64,000 nucleotides of DNA from Leifsonia sp. 71-9 (GCF_001898805.1 NZ_MKVJ01000019.1:9676-73675); one strand, 5' to 3'; counted from the first letter of the stretch, positions 15,957 to 24,480 are shown. Numbers and translations: made by a program. Notes: a model not told the origin generated them from the sequence alone.

Positions 15957-17303
15957 GTGGCGAGCAAGACCGACCTCATCGAGGCGCAGAACTTCTCGCG
16001 CCGCCGACTGCTCACGGCCTTCGTCAGCGGGGCGCCCGGCGGCAAGGAGCTCGAGCCCGCCCGTCCGCTCCGCGCGGTCGTCATCGCCATCGTCCTCACC
16101 GCGGCCGTGCTGCTCGCCGGCGCGTTCTACGGGCTGATCCAGCCCGGCCTGCCGCAGGGCTGGCAGAACGGCCGCATGCTCATCGCCAAGGACACCGGCG
16201 CGCGCTACGTCTCCGTCAAGGGCGTGCTGCACCCGGTCATCAACACGGCGAGCGCGCGGCTCCTCATCCCGTCGTCGAGCTTCGCCGTGATCACGACCGA
16301 CTCGCACGCCCTCTCCGGCATCGCGGTCGCCTCCCCGGTCGGGATCGTAGGGGCGCCGGACGCCCTGCCCGCGCCGGACGCCCTCGTGAACACCGGCTGG
16401 ACGGCCTGCGTCACCGACGACGGCGGCATCGCGACGACCATCGCCACCCGGCCGGCGGCCACCGCGACCTCCCGCGCGGTCGTCGTCGAGAACGGCGGCG
16501 AGCGCTGGGTCGTCGCGGACGGCCTCCGCTACCGGGTGGACGACGAGAACGCGGATGCCGTGCTGCGCGCCGCGGGCATCGACTCCCTCGCACCGGTCCG
16601 GGTCTCGTCCGACTGGCTCAACCTGTTCTCCCCGGGCGCCGCACTGGAGCCGCTGGTCATCACCGATGCCGGCACGCCCGTCCCCGGTGGCGAGCTCGAC
16701 GACGGCCCACTGCTGGTGGGCGAGGTCGTCCACACCTCGGGCAGCCCGGCCGAGCAGCGATTCGTCGTGCAGCCGGACGGGGCGCTCGCCACCCTCAGCC
16801 CGCTGGCCTGGCAGCTCTACCAGCTCGGGTCGGGCCGGACGATGGCGGCCGTGCGCGATGTCTCCGCCGCCGCCGTCGCGGGCCTGCACACCGCCAAGGC
16901 TCCGGCCGGCGGGGCGGATTGGCCCGCCGACGGCTTCACGTCGATCACGGCGAGCGACCGCGCCTGCGCCCTGCTGTCGACCGACTCCGGTGGCACCCGC
17001 ACGGTGCTCGCGACGGCCCCGGCGTCCCGGAAAGCCAGTGCAGGTGTGGCGGTGCAGGCGGGCCACGGCGCCCTCGTCGACGCAGCGGGACGCGGCAGCG
17101 GAAGCGCGGGGATGCTCACCCTGGTCGACGCGACCGGGACGGCCTTCGCCCTGCCCGGCGCCGACGACGAGACCGTCAAGCGGCTGGGGTACACGCCGGA
17201 CGACGTCGGCACGATCGAGCAGAGCTGGGTGGCGCTGCTGAAGAGCGGACCCGAACTGAGCACGTCCGCCGCGGGGGCGACCTCGACCGCGTCCGCCGGA
17301 TGA
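15957..17303 (+). CDS. eccB: Type VII secretion protein EccB
   Basis: A 448-residue single-pass T7SS core component. It has a short cytoplasmic N-terminus with the EccB-type Asn-Phe-Ser-Arg-Arg-Arg-Leu-Leu-Thr-Ala-Phe, one transmembrane helix at about 40-61, and a large extracytoplasmic repeat domain. The periplasmic segment includes Gly-Arg-Met-Leu-Ile-Ala-Lys-Asp-Thr-Gly-Ala-Arg-Tyr, a recognisable EccB start, and Cys residues that may pair. The start is GTG, 3 bases after the eccD stop, and the gene overlaps mycP by 4 bases. In mycobacteria EccB forms the periplasmic part of the core complex with EccC, EccD and EccE; no EccE is seen here. Confidence 0.93.
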   Translation: MASKTDLIEAQNFSRRRLLTAFVSGAPGGKELEPARPLRAVVIAIVLTAAVLLAGAFYGLIQPGLPQGWQNGRMLIAKDTGARYVSVKGVLHPVINTASARLLIPSSSFAVITTDSHALSGIAVASPVGIVGAPDALPAPDALVNTGWTACVTDDGGIATTIATRPAATATSRAVVVENGGERWVVADGLRYRVDDENADAVLRAAGIDSLAPVRVSSDWLNLFSPGAALEPLVITDAGTPVPGGELDDGPLLVGEVVHTSGSPAEQRFVVQPDGALATLSPLAWQLYQLGSGRTMAAVRDVSAAAVAGLHTAKAPAGGADWPADGFTSITASDRACALLSTDSGGTRTVLATAPASRKASAGVAVQAGHGALVDAAGRGSGSAGMLTLVDATGTAFALPGADDETVKRLGYTPDDVGTIEQSWVALLKSGPELSTSAAGATSTASAG

Positions 17304-18613
17304 CCCGCCGTCGCGGACGGCTCGCGATCGCCGGCCTCGCGGGTGCCGCTGCCGTGCTGCTCGCCGCGGCACCGGCCTCCGCCCTGGCCGCACCGGTCGG
17401 CGCGGTCACCGGCGTCCCGGCCTTCTCGACGGTCGCCACCGCGGCCGATACCGGCTGCACGGACGCCGCGACCTTCATCCCCCAGCGTCCCCCCGCTCTG
17501 AACCAGCTCCAGGCGCCCCTCGCGTGGGACACCACCCGCGGTGCCGGCGTGGTCGTCGCCGTCGTCGACTCCGGGGTGGATGCGGCGAATCCGCACTTCG
17601 CCGGGGTCCTCGCGGGCGGCACCGATCTGGTCGGCGACGGAGCCGGGTCGGCCGGCTACGCGGACGGGTACGGCCACGGGACGGCCATCGCGGGCGAGAT
17701 CGCCGCGCAGACGGTGACCGGCTCCGGAGTGGAGGGGCTGGCTCCCGACGCGCGCATCCTGTCCGTGCGGGTCTTCGCCGGCACCGACGACCAGGCCGTC
17801 GCCGCCGGCATGGGCCCGAGCATCTCCCGCCTCGCCGCCGGCATCCGCTTCGCGGCGGACGCCCACGCCCAGGTGATCAACGTCTCGCTGTCGACCGCGG
17901 TCGACGATGCCGCCCTCCGCGACGCCGTGTCGTACGCGACCGCGCACGGCAGCCTGATCGTCGCGAGCTCGGGCAACCGCGACTCGTCCCTGGCGGTCGA
18001 GAAGGACCAGCAGGACGGCGTGCGCTACCCGGCCGGCTACCCCGGCGTCCTCGGGGTCGCCGCGACCGGCGCGAGCGGCGTCGTGACCGACGACAGCATC
18101 CACGGCGCACAGGTGGCGCTGAGCGCGCCCGGCCAGAACGTGCTGACGGCGGCGAACACCGGTGGCGACTGCGTCTACGCCTCCAGTGCACCGGCGACGA
18201 GCTTCGCCACCGCCTACGTGTCCGCGGCGGCCGCGCTCGTCGCCTCCGCCCACCCCGACGAGACGCCGGCCCAGTGGGCCTACCGGCTCACCGCGAGCGC
18301 CATCCGCGCGCACCCGGACGCACGCGACGACGATTCCGGGTGGGGAGTCGTGCAGCCGTACGAGGCGATCGTGCTCGTCCCCGGCTCCGAGACCGCCGGC
18401 CCGGTCAATCCCTTCGCCACCGCTTCTCCGTCGGCGGGAGGCCCCGCAGCGGCCTCGACGGTGAGCGTGCGGGCCAACGACGACAGCCAGGCCCGGCAGT
18501 CGGCCATCGCCGTGGCGGTCTCCGTCGTGGGGGCGAGCCTGCTGGCGGCCATCGCCGCGCTGAGCATCCTCTTCGCACGGCGGAGACGGGCCGCGGCGAC
18601 GGCGGACGTCTAG
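17300..18613 (+). CDS. mycP: Type VII secretion mycosin (subtilase, S8 family)
   Basis: A 437-residue membrane-anchored subtilisin-like protease. The signal peptide is at about 1-31, the catalytic Asp is in Val-Val-Asp-Ser-Gly-Val, the His in Gly-His-Gly-Thr-Ala-Ile-Ala-Gly, the oxyanion Asn in Ser-Ser-Gly-Asn-Arg-Asp, and the Ser in Ala-Thr-Ser-Phe-Ala-Thr-Ala-Tyr-Val-Ser. The residue before Thr-Ser is Ala where Gly is usual. A C-terminal helix at about 400-425 precedes a basic cytoplasmic tail. Mycosins stabilise the ESX membrane complex and process some substrates. The ATG overlaps eccB by 4 bases. Its TAG stop overlaps head-to-head with the stop of the minus-strand gene at 18610. Confidence 0.93.
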   Translation: MTRRRGRLAIAGLAGAAAVLLAAAPASALAAPVGAVTGVPAFSTVATAADTGCTDAATFIPQRPPALNQLQAPLAWDTTRGAGVVVAVVDSGVDAANPHFAGVLAGGTDLVGDGAGSAGYADGYGHGTAIAGEIAAQTVTGSGVEGLAPDARILSVRVFAGTDDQAVAAGMGPSISRLAAGIRFAADAHAQVINVSLSTAVDDAALRDAVSYATAHGSLIVASSGNRDSSLAVEKDQQDGVRYPAGYPGVLGVAATGASGVVTDDSIHGAQVALSAPGQNVLTAANTGGDCVYASSAPATSFATAYVSAAAALVASAHPDETPAQWAYRLTASAIRAHPDARDDDSGWGVVQPYEAIVLVPGSETAGPVNPFATASPSAGGPAAASTVSVRANDDSQARQSAIAVAVSVVGASLLAAIAALSILFARRRRAAATADV

Positions 18614-19944
18614 CCGCCGAAGACCACCGCCGCGATCCCGATCAGGCCGCCGACCGAGACGGCGCAGGCGGCGACGACACCCGCGACGGTGACCCATCCC
18701 GCCTTCCGGCTGGCACGGCCCACCGAGCTCATCGACGGCGCCTCTGCGCGGGTGGCCTCCGGCCCCGTGCCGAGATCCGGCCCCGGAGCGGGCGGCGCCG
18801 GGATCGGACGCGGTTCGTACACGTCGACCGCGTTCGCGCCGACCGCCTCGACCGCGCGGGTCGACGCCGGCAGCCCGGTGGGCAGCACGATCGGGGTGCG
18901 CTGTGCGCGCAACGAGCGACGGGTGCGGGGCACCGGCGTGCGCGGCGGGACGGCGGGGGTGCCGGGGTGATCGGGGTCCGCGGTCGGCGTGGGGCGGGCG
19001 ATGATGGTGTCGTCCGCGTCGCCGGGGGCGCTGGGGTCGATCGCGGCGCTGGGGCTGCTGGGTTCGCGGGGCGCCTCCTCCGCGTCGTCCGGACGGTGGA
19101 CGACGCGCGTCGCCGCGACCGGGTCGTCGTCGTCGCGGTGGACCACACGGGTGGCGTCCAGAGCCGGGTCGCCGACACGGCGCGGGCTGACGATCGTGTC
19201 GTCGAGCTCCGCCGCCGGCTCGGGATCGGGCTGGGGCTGGGGCTGGGGCTGCAGCTGCGGCTCGGGCTGAGGCTGCGGCTGCGGCTGCGGCTGCGGCTGC
19301 GGCGCGGGGTGGGGCTGCGGCTGCGGCGCGGGGTGGGGCTGCGGCTCAGGCTGGGTCTGCGGCCCGGGGTTTGGCTCAGGCTCCCTGTCCGGCCCGGGAT
19401 TTGGCTCAGGCTCCCTGTCCGGCTCGGGGTCGAACGGAGGGGCGGGCTCGGGCTCGGTCGGCGCCGGCGCGGCCGTCTGCGGGTCGGGGCGGACGGGCTC
19501 GACAGGAGGCGCCGGTGGGGCGAACGGCGCGACGGGAGTTCCCCGGTCGAGTGGCGACTCCGCGGAACTCGACGTTCGGCGCACGATGACGGTCTCATCC
19601 AGTCCCTCGGGCTCGGGCTCGGGCTCGGGGGCGGGGCGCTCCACCACAACGGTCTCGTCCAGAGGCTCCGGACGCTCCACCACGACCGTCTCATCCAGAG
19701 GCTCATCCAGAGTCTCGTCCGCGGACTCCGGCCGCTCAACCACGACCGTCTCGTCCAGAGGCTCCGGCCGCTGGACGACCACCGTCTCGTCGACCGGTTC
19801 GGGATCGGGGTCGGGATCGGGGTCGGGCTCGGTGCGGCGGACGATCACCGTCTCATCCAGCTCCTCGAGCTCGACCCGGTCGTCGAGCTCCGGCTGCTGC
19901 TCCTGCTCCCGCTGCTCCTGCTCGCGCTGCTCCTCGCGACTCAT
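18610..19944 (-). CDS. Tail-anchored protein with tandem Asp-Glu-Thr-Val (FHA-ligand-like) motifs
   Basis: A 444-residue protein; the start overlaps the PP2C stop (ATGA). The order is: Glu/Gln-rich N-terminus (1-20); an array of Leu-Asp-Glu-Thr-Val-Val-Val-Glu-Arg-Pro-type repeats with Thr at residues 32, 54, 66, 78, 86, 98 and 118; a Pro/Gln linker (about 130-245, including a Gln-Pro run); four looser repeats with Thr at 250, 265, 279 and 313; a basic region; and one C-terminal helix (about 417-442) that would tail-anchor it with the array in the cytoplasm. Acidic residues just before Thr with hydrophobic residues after resemble GarA/FhaA-type phosphothreonine sites (family knowledge). A multivalent phospho-scaffold for the locus FHA proteins is my inference. 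No enzymatic domain is seen. Confidence 0.8.
   Translation of the reverse strand: MSREEQREQEQREQEQQPELDDRVELEELDETVIVRRTEPDPDPDPDPEPVDETVVVQRPEPLDETVVVERPESADETLDEPLDETVVVERPEPLDETVVVERPAPEPEPEPEGLDETVIVRRTSSSAESPLDRGTPVAPFAPPAPPVEPVRPDPQTAAPAPTEPEPAPPFDPEPDREPEPNPGPDREPEPNPGPQTQPEPQPHPAPQPQPHPAPQPQPQPQPQPQPEPQLQPQPQPQPDPEPAAELDDTIVSPRRVGDPALDATRVVHRDDDDPVAATRVVHRPDDAEEAPREPSSPSAAIDPSAPGDADDTIIARPTPTADPDHPGTPAVPPRTPVPRTRRSLRAQRTPIVLPTGLPASTRAVEAVGANAVDVYEPRPIPAPPAPGPDLGTGPEATRAEAPSMSSVGRASRKAGWVTVAGVVAACAVSVGGLIGIAAVVFGG
19216..19359. repeat. Low-complexity Gln-Pro coding repeat
   Basis: Hexanucleotide-like ggctgc iterations (purest at about 19271-19301) encode a Gln-Pro-rich run at residues 196-243 of the motif-array protein. 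It is a flexible linker and a likely site of replication-slippage length variation. Confidence 0.7.
19583..19860 (-). repeat. Tandem 36-bp coding repeats (Asp-Glu-Thr-Val array)
   Basis: Diverged copies of a unit of about 36 bp (core on the plus strand: accgtctcgtccagaggctc) encode seven Asp-Glu-Thr motifs. Spacing between the Thr residues is 22, 12, 12, 8, 12 and 20 residues, so the unit is 12 residues with some truncated or expanded copies. Confidence 0.8.
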
Positions 19945-20756
19945 ACGGGCACCGTGTCCCCGTCGTCGGTCCATCCGGCGGGCTCGCGGGTGTCGGCGGG
20001 TCCGGCCGTGCCGGGGTCGCCTCCGGCGAGCACGTCCACGACGACGGCAGTGACGTTGTCCCGTCCCCCGGCGCGGTTCGCCGCCTGGATCAGGGCCGCC
20101 GTGGTCGCCGGCGGACGCCCTCCCGCGACGAGGATCTCGCGGAGCTGCTCGTCGCTGAGCTCGCCGTGCAGGCCGTCGGAGCACACCAGGAGGCGCTCTC
20201 CGGTGGTCACGGGCATCAGCCAGCTGTCTGCGCGCGCGTCCACGGAGCCGAGGGCGCGGGTGATCACGTTCTTGTCCGGGGCGGAGGCTCTCTCGTCGTC
20301 GCGGAGCACGCCGGCGTCGATCCGCTCCTGAACGAGCGAGTGGTCGACGGTCAGCTGCTCGAGGTAGCCGCCGATGAGGCGGTACACGCGCGAATCCCCG
20401 ACGTTGACGATGAGCCAGTGCGGCCGTCCCTCGTGCACGACCAGGATGACGCCGCTGAGCGTGCTGCCCGCCCCGCGCGCCGTCGTGGCGGCGAGCGCGG
20501 TCGCGCGACGCGAGGCCTCGTCGATCGCCGTCGACACCTGCAGCAGGTCGACGACCCCGCCGGTGCACAACGTGTCGCGGAGCGCCCCGATGACCGCGGC
20601 GCTGGCCTGGGCGCCCGCTTCGTGACCGCCCATCCCGTCGGCGACGGCGAAGACGGGTGCGACGGCGAGGCAGGAATCCTCGTTGGCCGCGCGGCGTCGG
20701 CCCACGTCGCTGCGGGCGTCCGCGCTCAGCTGCACGCCGGAGACGACGGCGGTCAT
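19941..20756 (-). CDS. PP2C-family Ser/Thr protein phosphatase
   Basis: A 271-residue metal-dependent phosphatase with the full PP2C signature: Asn-Glu-Asp-Ser near residue 26, Ala-Asp-Gly-Met-Gly-Gly-His (metal Asp), Val-Asn-Val-Gly-Asp-Ser-Arg-Val-Tyr-Arg, Val-Cys-Ser-Asp-Gly-Leu, and Gly-Arg-Asp-Asn-Val-Thr-Ala. No transmembrane segment, so it is soluble, like the catalytic half of mycobacterial PstP. It overlaps the FHA gene upstream and the motif-array gene downstream by 4 bases each. The likely role is to reverse the phosphorylation set by the kinase at 32897, with the neighbouring Thr-rich protein as a candidate substrate (inference). Confidence 0.93.
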   Translation of the reverse strand: MTAVVSGVQLSADARSDVGRRRAANEDSCLAVAPVFAVADGMGGHEAGAQASAAVIGALRDTLCTGGVVDLLQVSTAIDEASRRATALAATTARGAGSTLSGVILVVHEGRPHWLIVNVGDSRVYRLIGGYLEQLTVDHSLVQERIDAGVLRDDERASAPDKNVITRALGSVDARADSWLMPVTTGERLLVCSDGLHGELSDEQLREILVAGGRPPATTAALIQAANRAGGRDNVTAVVVDVLAGGDPGTAGPADTREPAGWTDDGDTVPV

Positions 20757-21940
20757 CGGCCGTCCTCCCGTTCGATGCGCAGGCCGACGGTCCCCAGCAG
20801 GAGTCGCCCGGACACCGGGGCGGAGTCGCCGGGGGCGAGCTGGCGCTCCACGCCGTCGAGGTCGAGGAACACCCCGTTCGTCGACTGGAGGTCGGTGACG
20901 ACCCAGCCGTCGCCGTCCCGGGTGAGGCAGGCGTGCTGCTTCGAGAGGGTGCGGGAGGTGTCGGGGACGGCGAGATACTGCACGCCGTGCTCCTCCCCCG
21001 CGGGGCGGCGACCCAGGACGACCACGTCGGCCTCCAGCGGATGCCGGCCGCCGTCGTCGGTGACGAGCGTCCAGGTGGCGACGGCGCGACGCTCGACCAC
21101 GATGGTCTCGGCCGCCTCGTCGTCGAGGTCGATGCCATTTTCGATCGGCTCAGGCGCGGGCTCGGGCGCCGACTCGGGCATGGGCTCGGGATCGGGCACG
21201 GCGACCTCCGGGGTCGGGATGTCCGCGGGGGCATCCATGAACGGCGTGCGGATCGGCGCCGGATCGGCGACGGGTTCCGCCGGCGGGGCGACAGGCGCGT
21301 ACGGGGCGCCTGGTTCCGTTGGCGGAGAGACGGGTTCCGCGGGCAGGGCGACGGGTTCCGCTGGCGGGGCGACAGGTTCCGCGACCGGAGCGGCGGCCTC
21401 CACGAGCGAGGCCGGAGCCGCGGGCGGCACCTCAGCCGTCGGCGGCGCGACAGGCACCGCCGGAGCCACCGCGACGGGAGGCTCGACGATCGTCGCCACG
21501 GCGCCGAAATCCGGCTCCGGCTCGGGCTCGGGAGGCGCGGTCCGCGCGGGCGGAGCCTCCGCGGTCGCCACGGGCTCGCGGGTGGACGCCAGCACGGTGG
21601 CCCAGACCGGCGGCAGCAGCACGGCCAGCGCGGTGGAGCCCGCGCCGCGGCCGAACGTACGGCCGATCCGGTTCGCGGCGAGGGCGCGCAGGACGATCGC
21701 GTAGACGCAGACGACGGGGATGAAGAAGAACACGACCGTCCAGGCGGGGCGCCCGCCGAGCCGGAGGATCTCCGCCTCGTTCAGCACGGGCACCCACGCG
21801 CGCCACGGTTCCACGTTCCGCCGGGCGAACACCCGGGAGAGTGCGGCGGCGTACCAGAGGAAGACCGCCAGCCCGATGATGAGGCCGACGAGACCCGCGA
21901 CGAGCGCGAGGACGACGAGGGTGGCGGTGCTGTCGGTCAT
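20753..21940 (-). CDS. DUF5684-like membrane protein fused to a C-terminal FHA domain
   Basis: A 395-residue protein. N-terminal helices at about 8-30, 60-80 and 95-112 follow a DUF5684-like pattern (Trp-Arg-Ala-Trp-Val-Pro-Val-Leu-Asn-Glu-Ala-Glu-Ile-Leu...Phe-Phe-Phe-Ile-Pro-Val-Val). A long Pro/Ala/Glu-rich linker (about 118-265) follows. Next comes an acidic Glu-Thr-Ile-Val-Val-Glu-Arg-Arg motif (Thr279), and then an FHA domain (about 295-388) with Gly-Arg-Arg, Ser-Lys-Gln-His and Thr-Asn-Gly-Val. FHA domains bind phosphothreonine. The Thr279 motif copies the motif array of the downstream gene and could allow self-binding, as in GarA. Four-base overlaps join it to its neighbours. Confidence 0.88.
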   Translation of the reverse strand: MTDSTATLVVLALVAGLVGLIIGLAVFLWYAAALSRVFARRNVEPWRAWVPVLNEAEILRLGGRPAWTVVFFFIPVVCVYAIVLRALAANRIGRTFGRGAGSTALAVLLPPVWATVLASTREPVATAEAPPARTAPPEPEPEPDFGAVATIVEPPVAVAPAVPVAPPTAEVPPAAPASLVEAAAPVAEPVAPPAEPVALPAEPVSPPTEPGAPYAPVAPPAEPVADPAPIRTPFMDAPADIPTPEVAVPDPEPMPESAPEPAPEPIENGIDLDDEAAETIVVERRAVATWTLVTDDGGRHPLEADVVVLGRRPAGEEHGVQYLAVPDTSRTLSKQHACLTRDGDGWVVTDLQSTNGVFLDLDGVERQLAPGDSAPVSGRLLLGTVGLRIEREDGR

Positions 21941-24480
21941 GCGCTCGCCTTCCGGGTTCGGGGCGCCGTGAGCAGTCGCCAGGAGAGCCGCAGGCGCGGG
22001 CGCCCGAGGGCACGCACGAAGGAGGCGGGATTGATCGCGGCGAGCAGCGAGCGCACCGGTCCGCGGTCGGCGCGCAGGCGCGCCCGCTCGGTATCGAGGA
22101 GCTCCCAGGCCCGCTCGGCAGCCTCCCGCGTGGGCGGGTGCTCGGCGAAGACGGCGATGTCGGTGAGCGCGGCCAGCTCGATGGCGGCGGGAGAGCCGAT
22201 CGCGGCCGCGACATCGCGACGCGTCCCCGGGAGGGCCGGATCGCCGCCATCGGTGCGGGCATCCATCAGCTCGGCCCAGGCCCCCACGACGGCGACCTCC
22301 GGCACGGGTGCACGGCGACGACGTCCGCGCCGCATCCGCTTGGCGATCAGGAGCACGAGGAAAGGCAGCGTCAGCAGCAGGAGGGTCGCCACGGCGAGGC
22401 CGACGATCGCCAGCACGCGCAGCAGCACTGTCACCCACTCGGGCTGCTCCTGCACGACCGCGCGGGTCGCATCCCGGTCGTCGTGCTGGGCGGCGGGCGG
22501 CAGCACCGTGCCGACCTGAGGCTGCTCGGGGACGGTCGGGTTCTTGGGCAGCTGGTGGTCGAGCGAGATCAGCGTCGGGGCCTTCTCGAACTGCGGCTCG
22601 ACGTCGACGGTCGTCCACTCCCCCGCTCCCGGCGCGCGCACCTCGATCCAGGCGGCCAGGTTGGCGCCCGTGCACTTTCTGGAGCAGGCCGGGATGCCGC
22701 CGGTCTCGCCCGTGCCCATCCGCACGCCCACCACGACCCGCGACTCGTAGCCGACCGCCCGCGCGAGCAGGGCGCCCGCCGCCGCGAACTGCTCGTCGTC
22801 GCCGACGCCCGCGACCAGCAGGTCCGCGCTGGAGGCGCTCCCGACGCGGTTCTGCTGCTCCAGCAGCTGAGCGAAGAGCGCCTCGATGCGTGCGGTCGAG
22901 TGGCCGGCGAAGCTCGACTCGAACGGGTAGGCGGACTGGCTGCGCAGGGCGGCGATCCAGGTGGCGGCCTGGTCGTCCTCCGCCAGGGAGTGGCTGAGGT
23001 AGCCGCGGTCGCGCAGGCGGGAGATGAGCTCCTGGAATCCGGCGGCCGTCCGCGGCTGCGCCTGCGCCTCCAACCACGCCGCCAGCTCGGGATGGGCTTT
23101 CAGATCGACGAGGCTGCTGGTGCCCGGATCCGTCAGCGGGACGGCCGGCGTCCCGGTCCCCTGCACCTCGTAGCTGTCGCCGCTGCGCACGCCGCGCGCG
23201 CCGTCGGCGGCCTGAGTGGTGTCGATTCCCGCGCCGGTCTGCTTGTCCAGGTAGAAGGCGTCGGCCAGCGCCGCCGCGCGGGGTCCGCCGAAGGTCGGGG
23301 AGGTGCGGGCGTCCGCCGGCATCGGCAGCCAGATGCCCGAGTAGCCGTCGGCGATCGTGACGGTCATGGTCCGCGCGCCGGGAGCGGGCGAGCCGCCGGG
23401 CAGGCGCGAGAAGCGGGTGTCCCCCGAGACGAGGAAGTGCTCGCCGTCCCAGTCGTCCAGGGTCGCCAGCCGCAGGCGGTCGATGCTGGACCCGGCTCCC
23501 GAGACGGAGAACAGCTCGCGGTCGTACGCGCCCTTCTCGAAGGACGCGCGGTAGCGGCCGAGCGGGGTGGTCTGCTGCTGCACCACCAGCAGAGGCTCGG
23601 TCGAGGTGCGCAGTGTCTCGCGCGTGCTGGTGCCGGCGAGCGCCGGACCGGCGGTGAAGCCGGCGACCAGAGCGACCACCAGGAGGCCGGCGCCCAGCAG
23701 CCGGCGACGGACCGCGGCGCCGGCCGAGGCCGACCCCTGCCGCACGACGCCGACGGTGCCGCGGGCGGCGGCCAGCGCAGCGCGGCGTCGCAGCCGCGCC
23801 CGGAGGGTCAGCCAGACGAGCGACGCCGCGACCAGCAGCAGGCCGAGCAGAACTTCGCGGGGCGCGTCGATGCGGATGCCCAGCAGGAGGAGCGGAGCGC
23901 CGGGGTCGGTGGCCCCGAAGGCGATGCCGAAGACGCCCATCCCCAGCACGACCGGGACCGCCGCGGCCGCGCGGCGTTCGGGCGAGAGGGCCAGAGCCGC
24001 GGCGAGCGCGGATCCGATCAGGAAGAGCGCGTAGACCGGCACGAGCACCGCCTGGTACTGGCCGACCGGCAGGTCGAGGGTGAGCAGCTGCTTCCAGCCC
24101 AGGACGATGCCCGTCACCCCGTCGAGGAGGCCGCGCAGCACCTCGAGCGGGGAGACCAGCGCCGAGGGCACGGCGAGAGGAACGACGCCGACGATGTAGA
24201 GGCCGGCGACGACGAGGATGTGCACCCACGCGGGCCACCGCCGCAGCCGTGCGACGACGGCGGTCCCGACTCCCACGACACCGGCGTAGGCCGCGACCGC
24301 GACGAGGCGCGGCGTCTCGTACAGCGGCCACGCGAGCGCGCAGGCGAGCGCGAGGCCGACCAGGACGTAGGCGGCGGCCAGGACCGTCTGCGGCACATCC
24401 AGCCGGAGCGCTGCCGCCCGCTGCGAGCGGGCCCGACGAGCCGCCGCCCGAGCGCCGTCGCCTCCCACCGGCGCGCTCAC
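21937..24480 (-). CDS. Transglutaminase-fold membrane protein lacking catalytic Cys and His
   Basis: An 847-residue protein. N-terminal helices (about 30-230) are followed by a large extracytoplasmic region, a transglutaminase-like core (about 500-640), a helix at about 685-710, and a cytoplasmic tail. This is the DUF3488/TgpA-type layout usually encoded beside MoxR and DUF58, as here. Where the active-site Cys of Gly-Asp-Cys-Glu-Gln-Phe should be, the protein has Gly-Asp-Asp-Glu-Gln-Phe (Asp562). The His of His-Ala-Trp-Val-Glu is Ala609 in Ala-Ala-Trp-Ile-Glu. The third-residue Asp (Val-Asp-Val-Glu-Pro) remains. By my alignment it should be inactive. GTG 24480 overlaps the DUF58 stop and is preferred to the longer antisense-overlapping frame. 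Confidence 0.87.
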   Translation of the reverse strand: MSAPVGGDGARAAARRARSQRAAALRLDVPQTVLAAAYVLVGLALACALAWPLYETPRLVAVAAYAGVVGVGTAVVARLRRWPAWVHILVVAGLYIVGVVPLAVPSALVSPLEVLRGLLDGVTGIVLGWKQLLTLDLPVGQYQAVLVPVYALFLIGSALAAALALSPERRAAAAVPVVLGMGVFGIAFGATDPGAPLLLLGIRIDAPREVLLGLLLVAASLVWLTLRARLRRRAALAAARGTVGVVRQGSASAGAAVRRRLLGAGLLVVALVAGFTAGPALAGTSTRETLRTSTEPLLVVQQQTTPLGRYRASFEKGAYDRELFSVSGAGSSIDRLRLATLDDWDGEHFLVSGDTRFSRLPGGSPAPGARTMTVTIADGYSGIWLPMPADARTSPTFGGPRAAALADAFYLDKQTGAGIDTTQAADGARGVRSGDSYEVQGTGTPAVPLTDPGTSSLVDLKAHPELAAWLEAQAQPRTAAGFQELISRLRDRGYLSHSLAEDDQAATWIAALRSQSAYPFESSFAGHSTARIEALFAQLLEQQNRVGSASSADLLVAGVGDDEQFAAAGALLARAVGYESRVVVGVRMGTGETGGIPACSRKCTGANLAAWIEVRAPGAGEWTTVDVEPQFEKAPTLISLDHQLPKNPTVPEQPQVGTVLPPAAQHDDRDATRAVVQEQPEWVTVLLRVLAIVGLAVATLLLLTLPFLVLLIAKRMRRGRRRRAPVPEVAVVGAWAELMDARTDGGDPALPGTRRDVAAAIGSPAAIELAALTDIAVFAEHPPTREAAERAWELLDTERARLRADRGPVRSLLAAINPASFVRALGRPRLRLSWRLLTAPRTRKASA

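Noticed and set aside
19205-19440. Repetitive ggctgc/ggctcggg tract as a CRISPR array or non-coding satellite
   Set aside because: It is in-frame coding low complexity (Gln-Pro, Glu-Pro), with no unique spacers of constant length.
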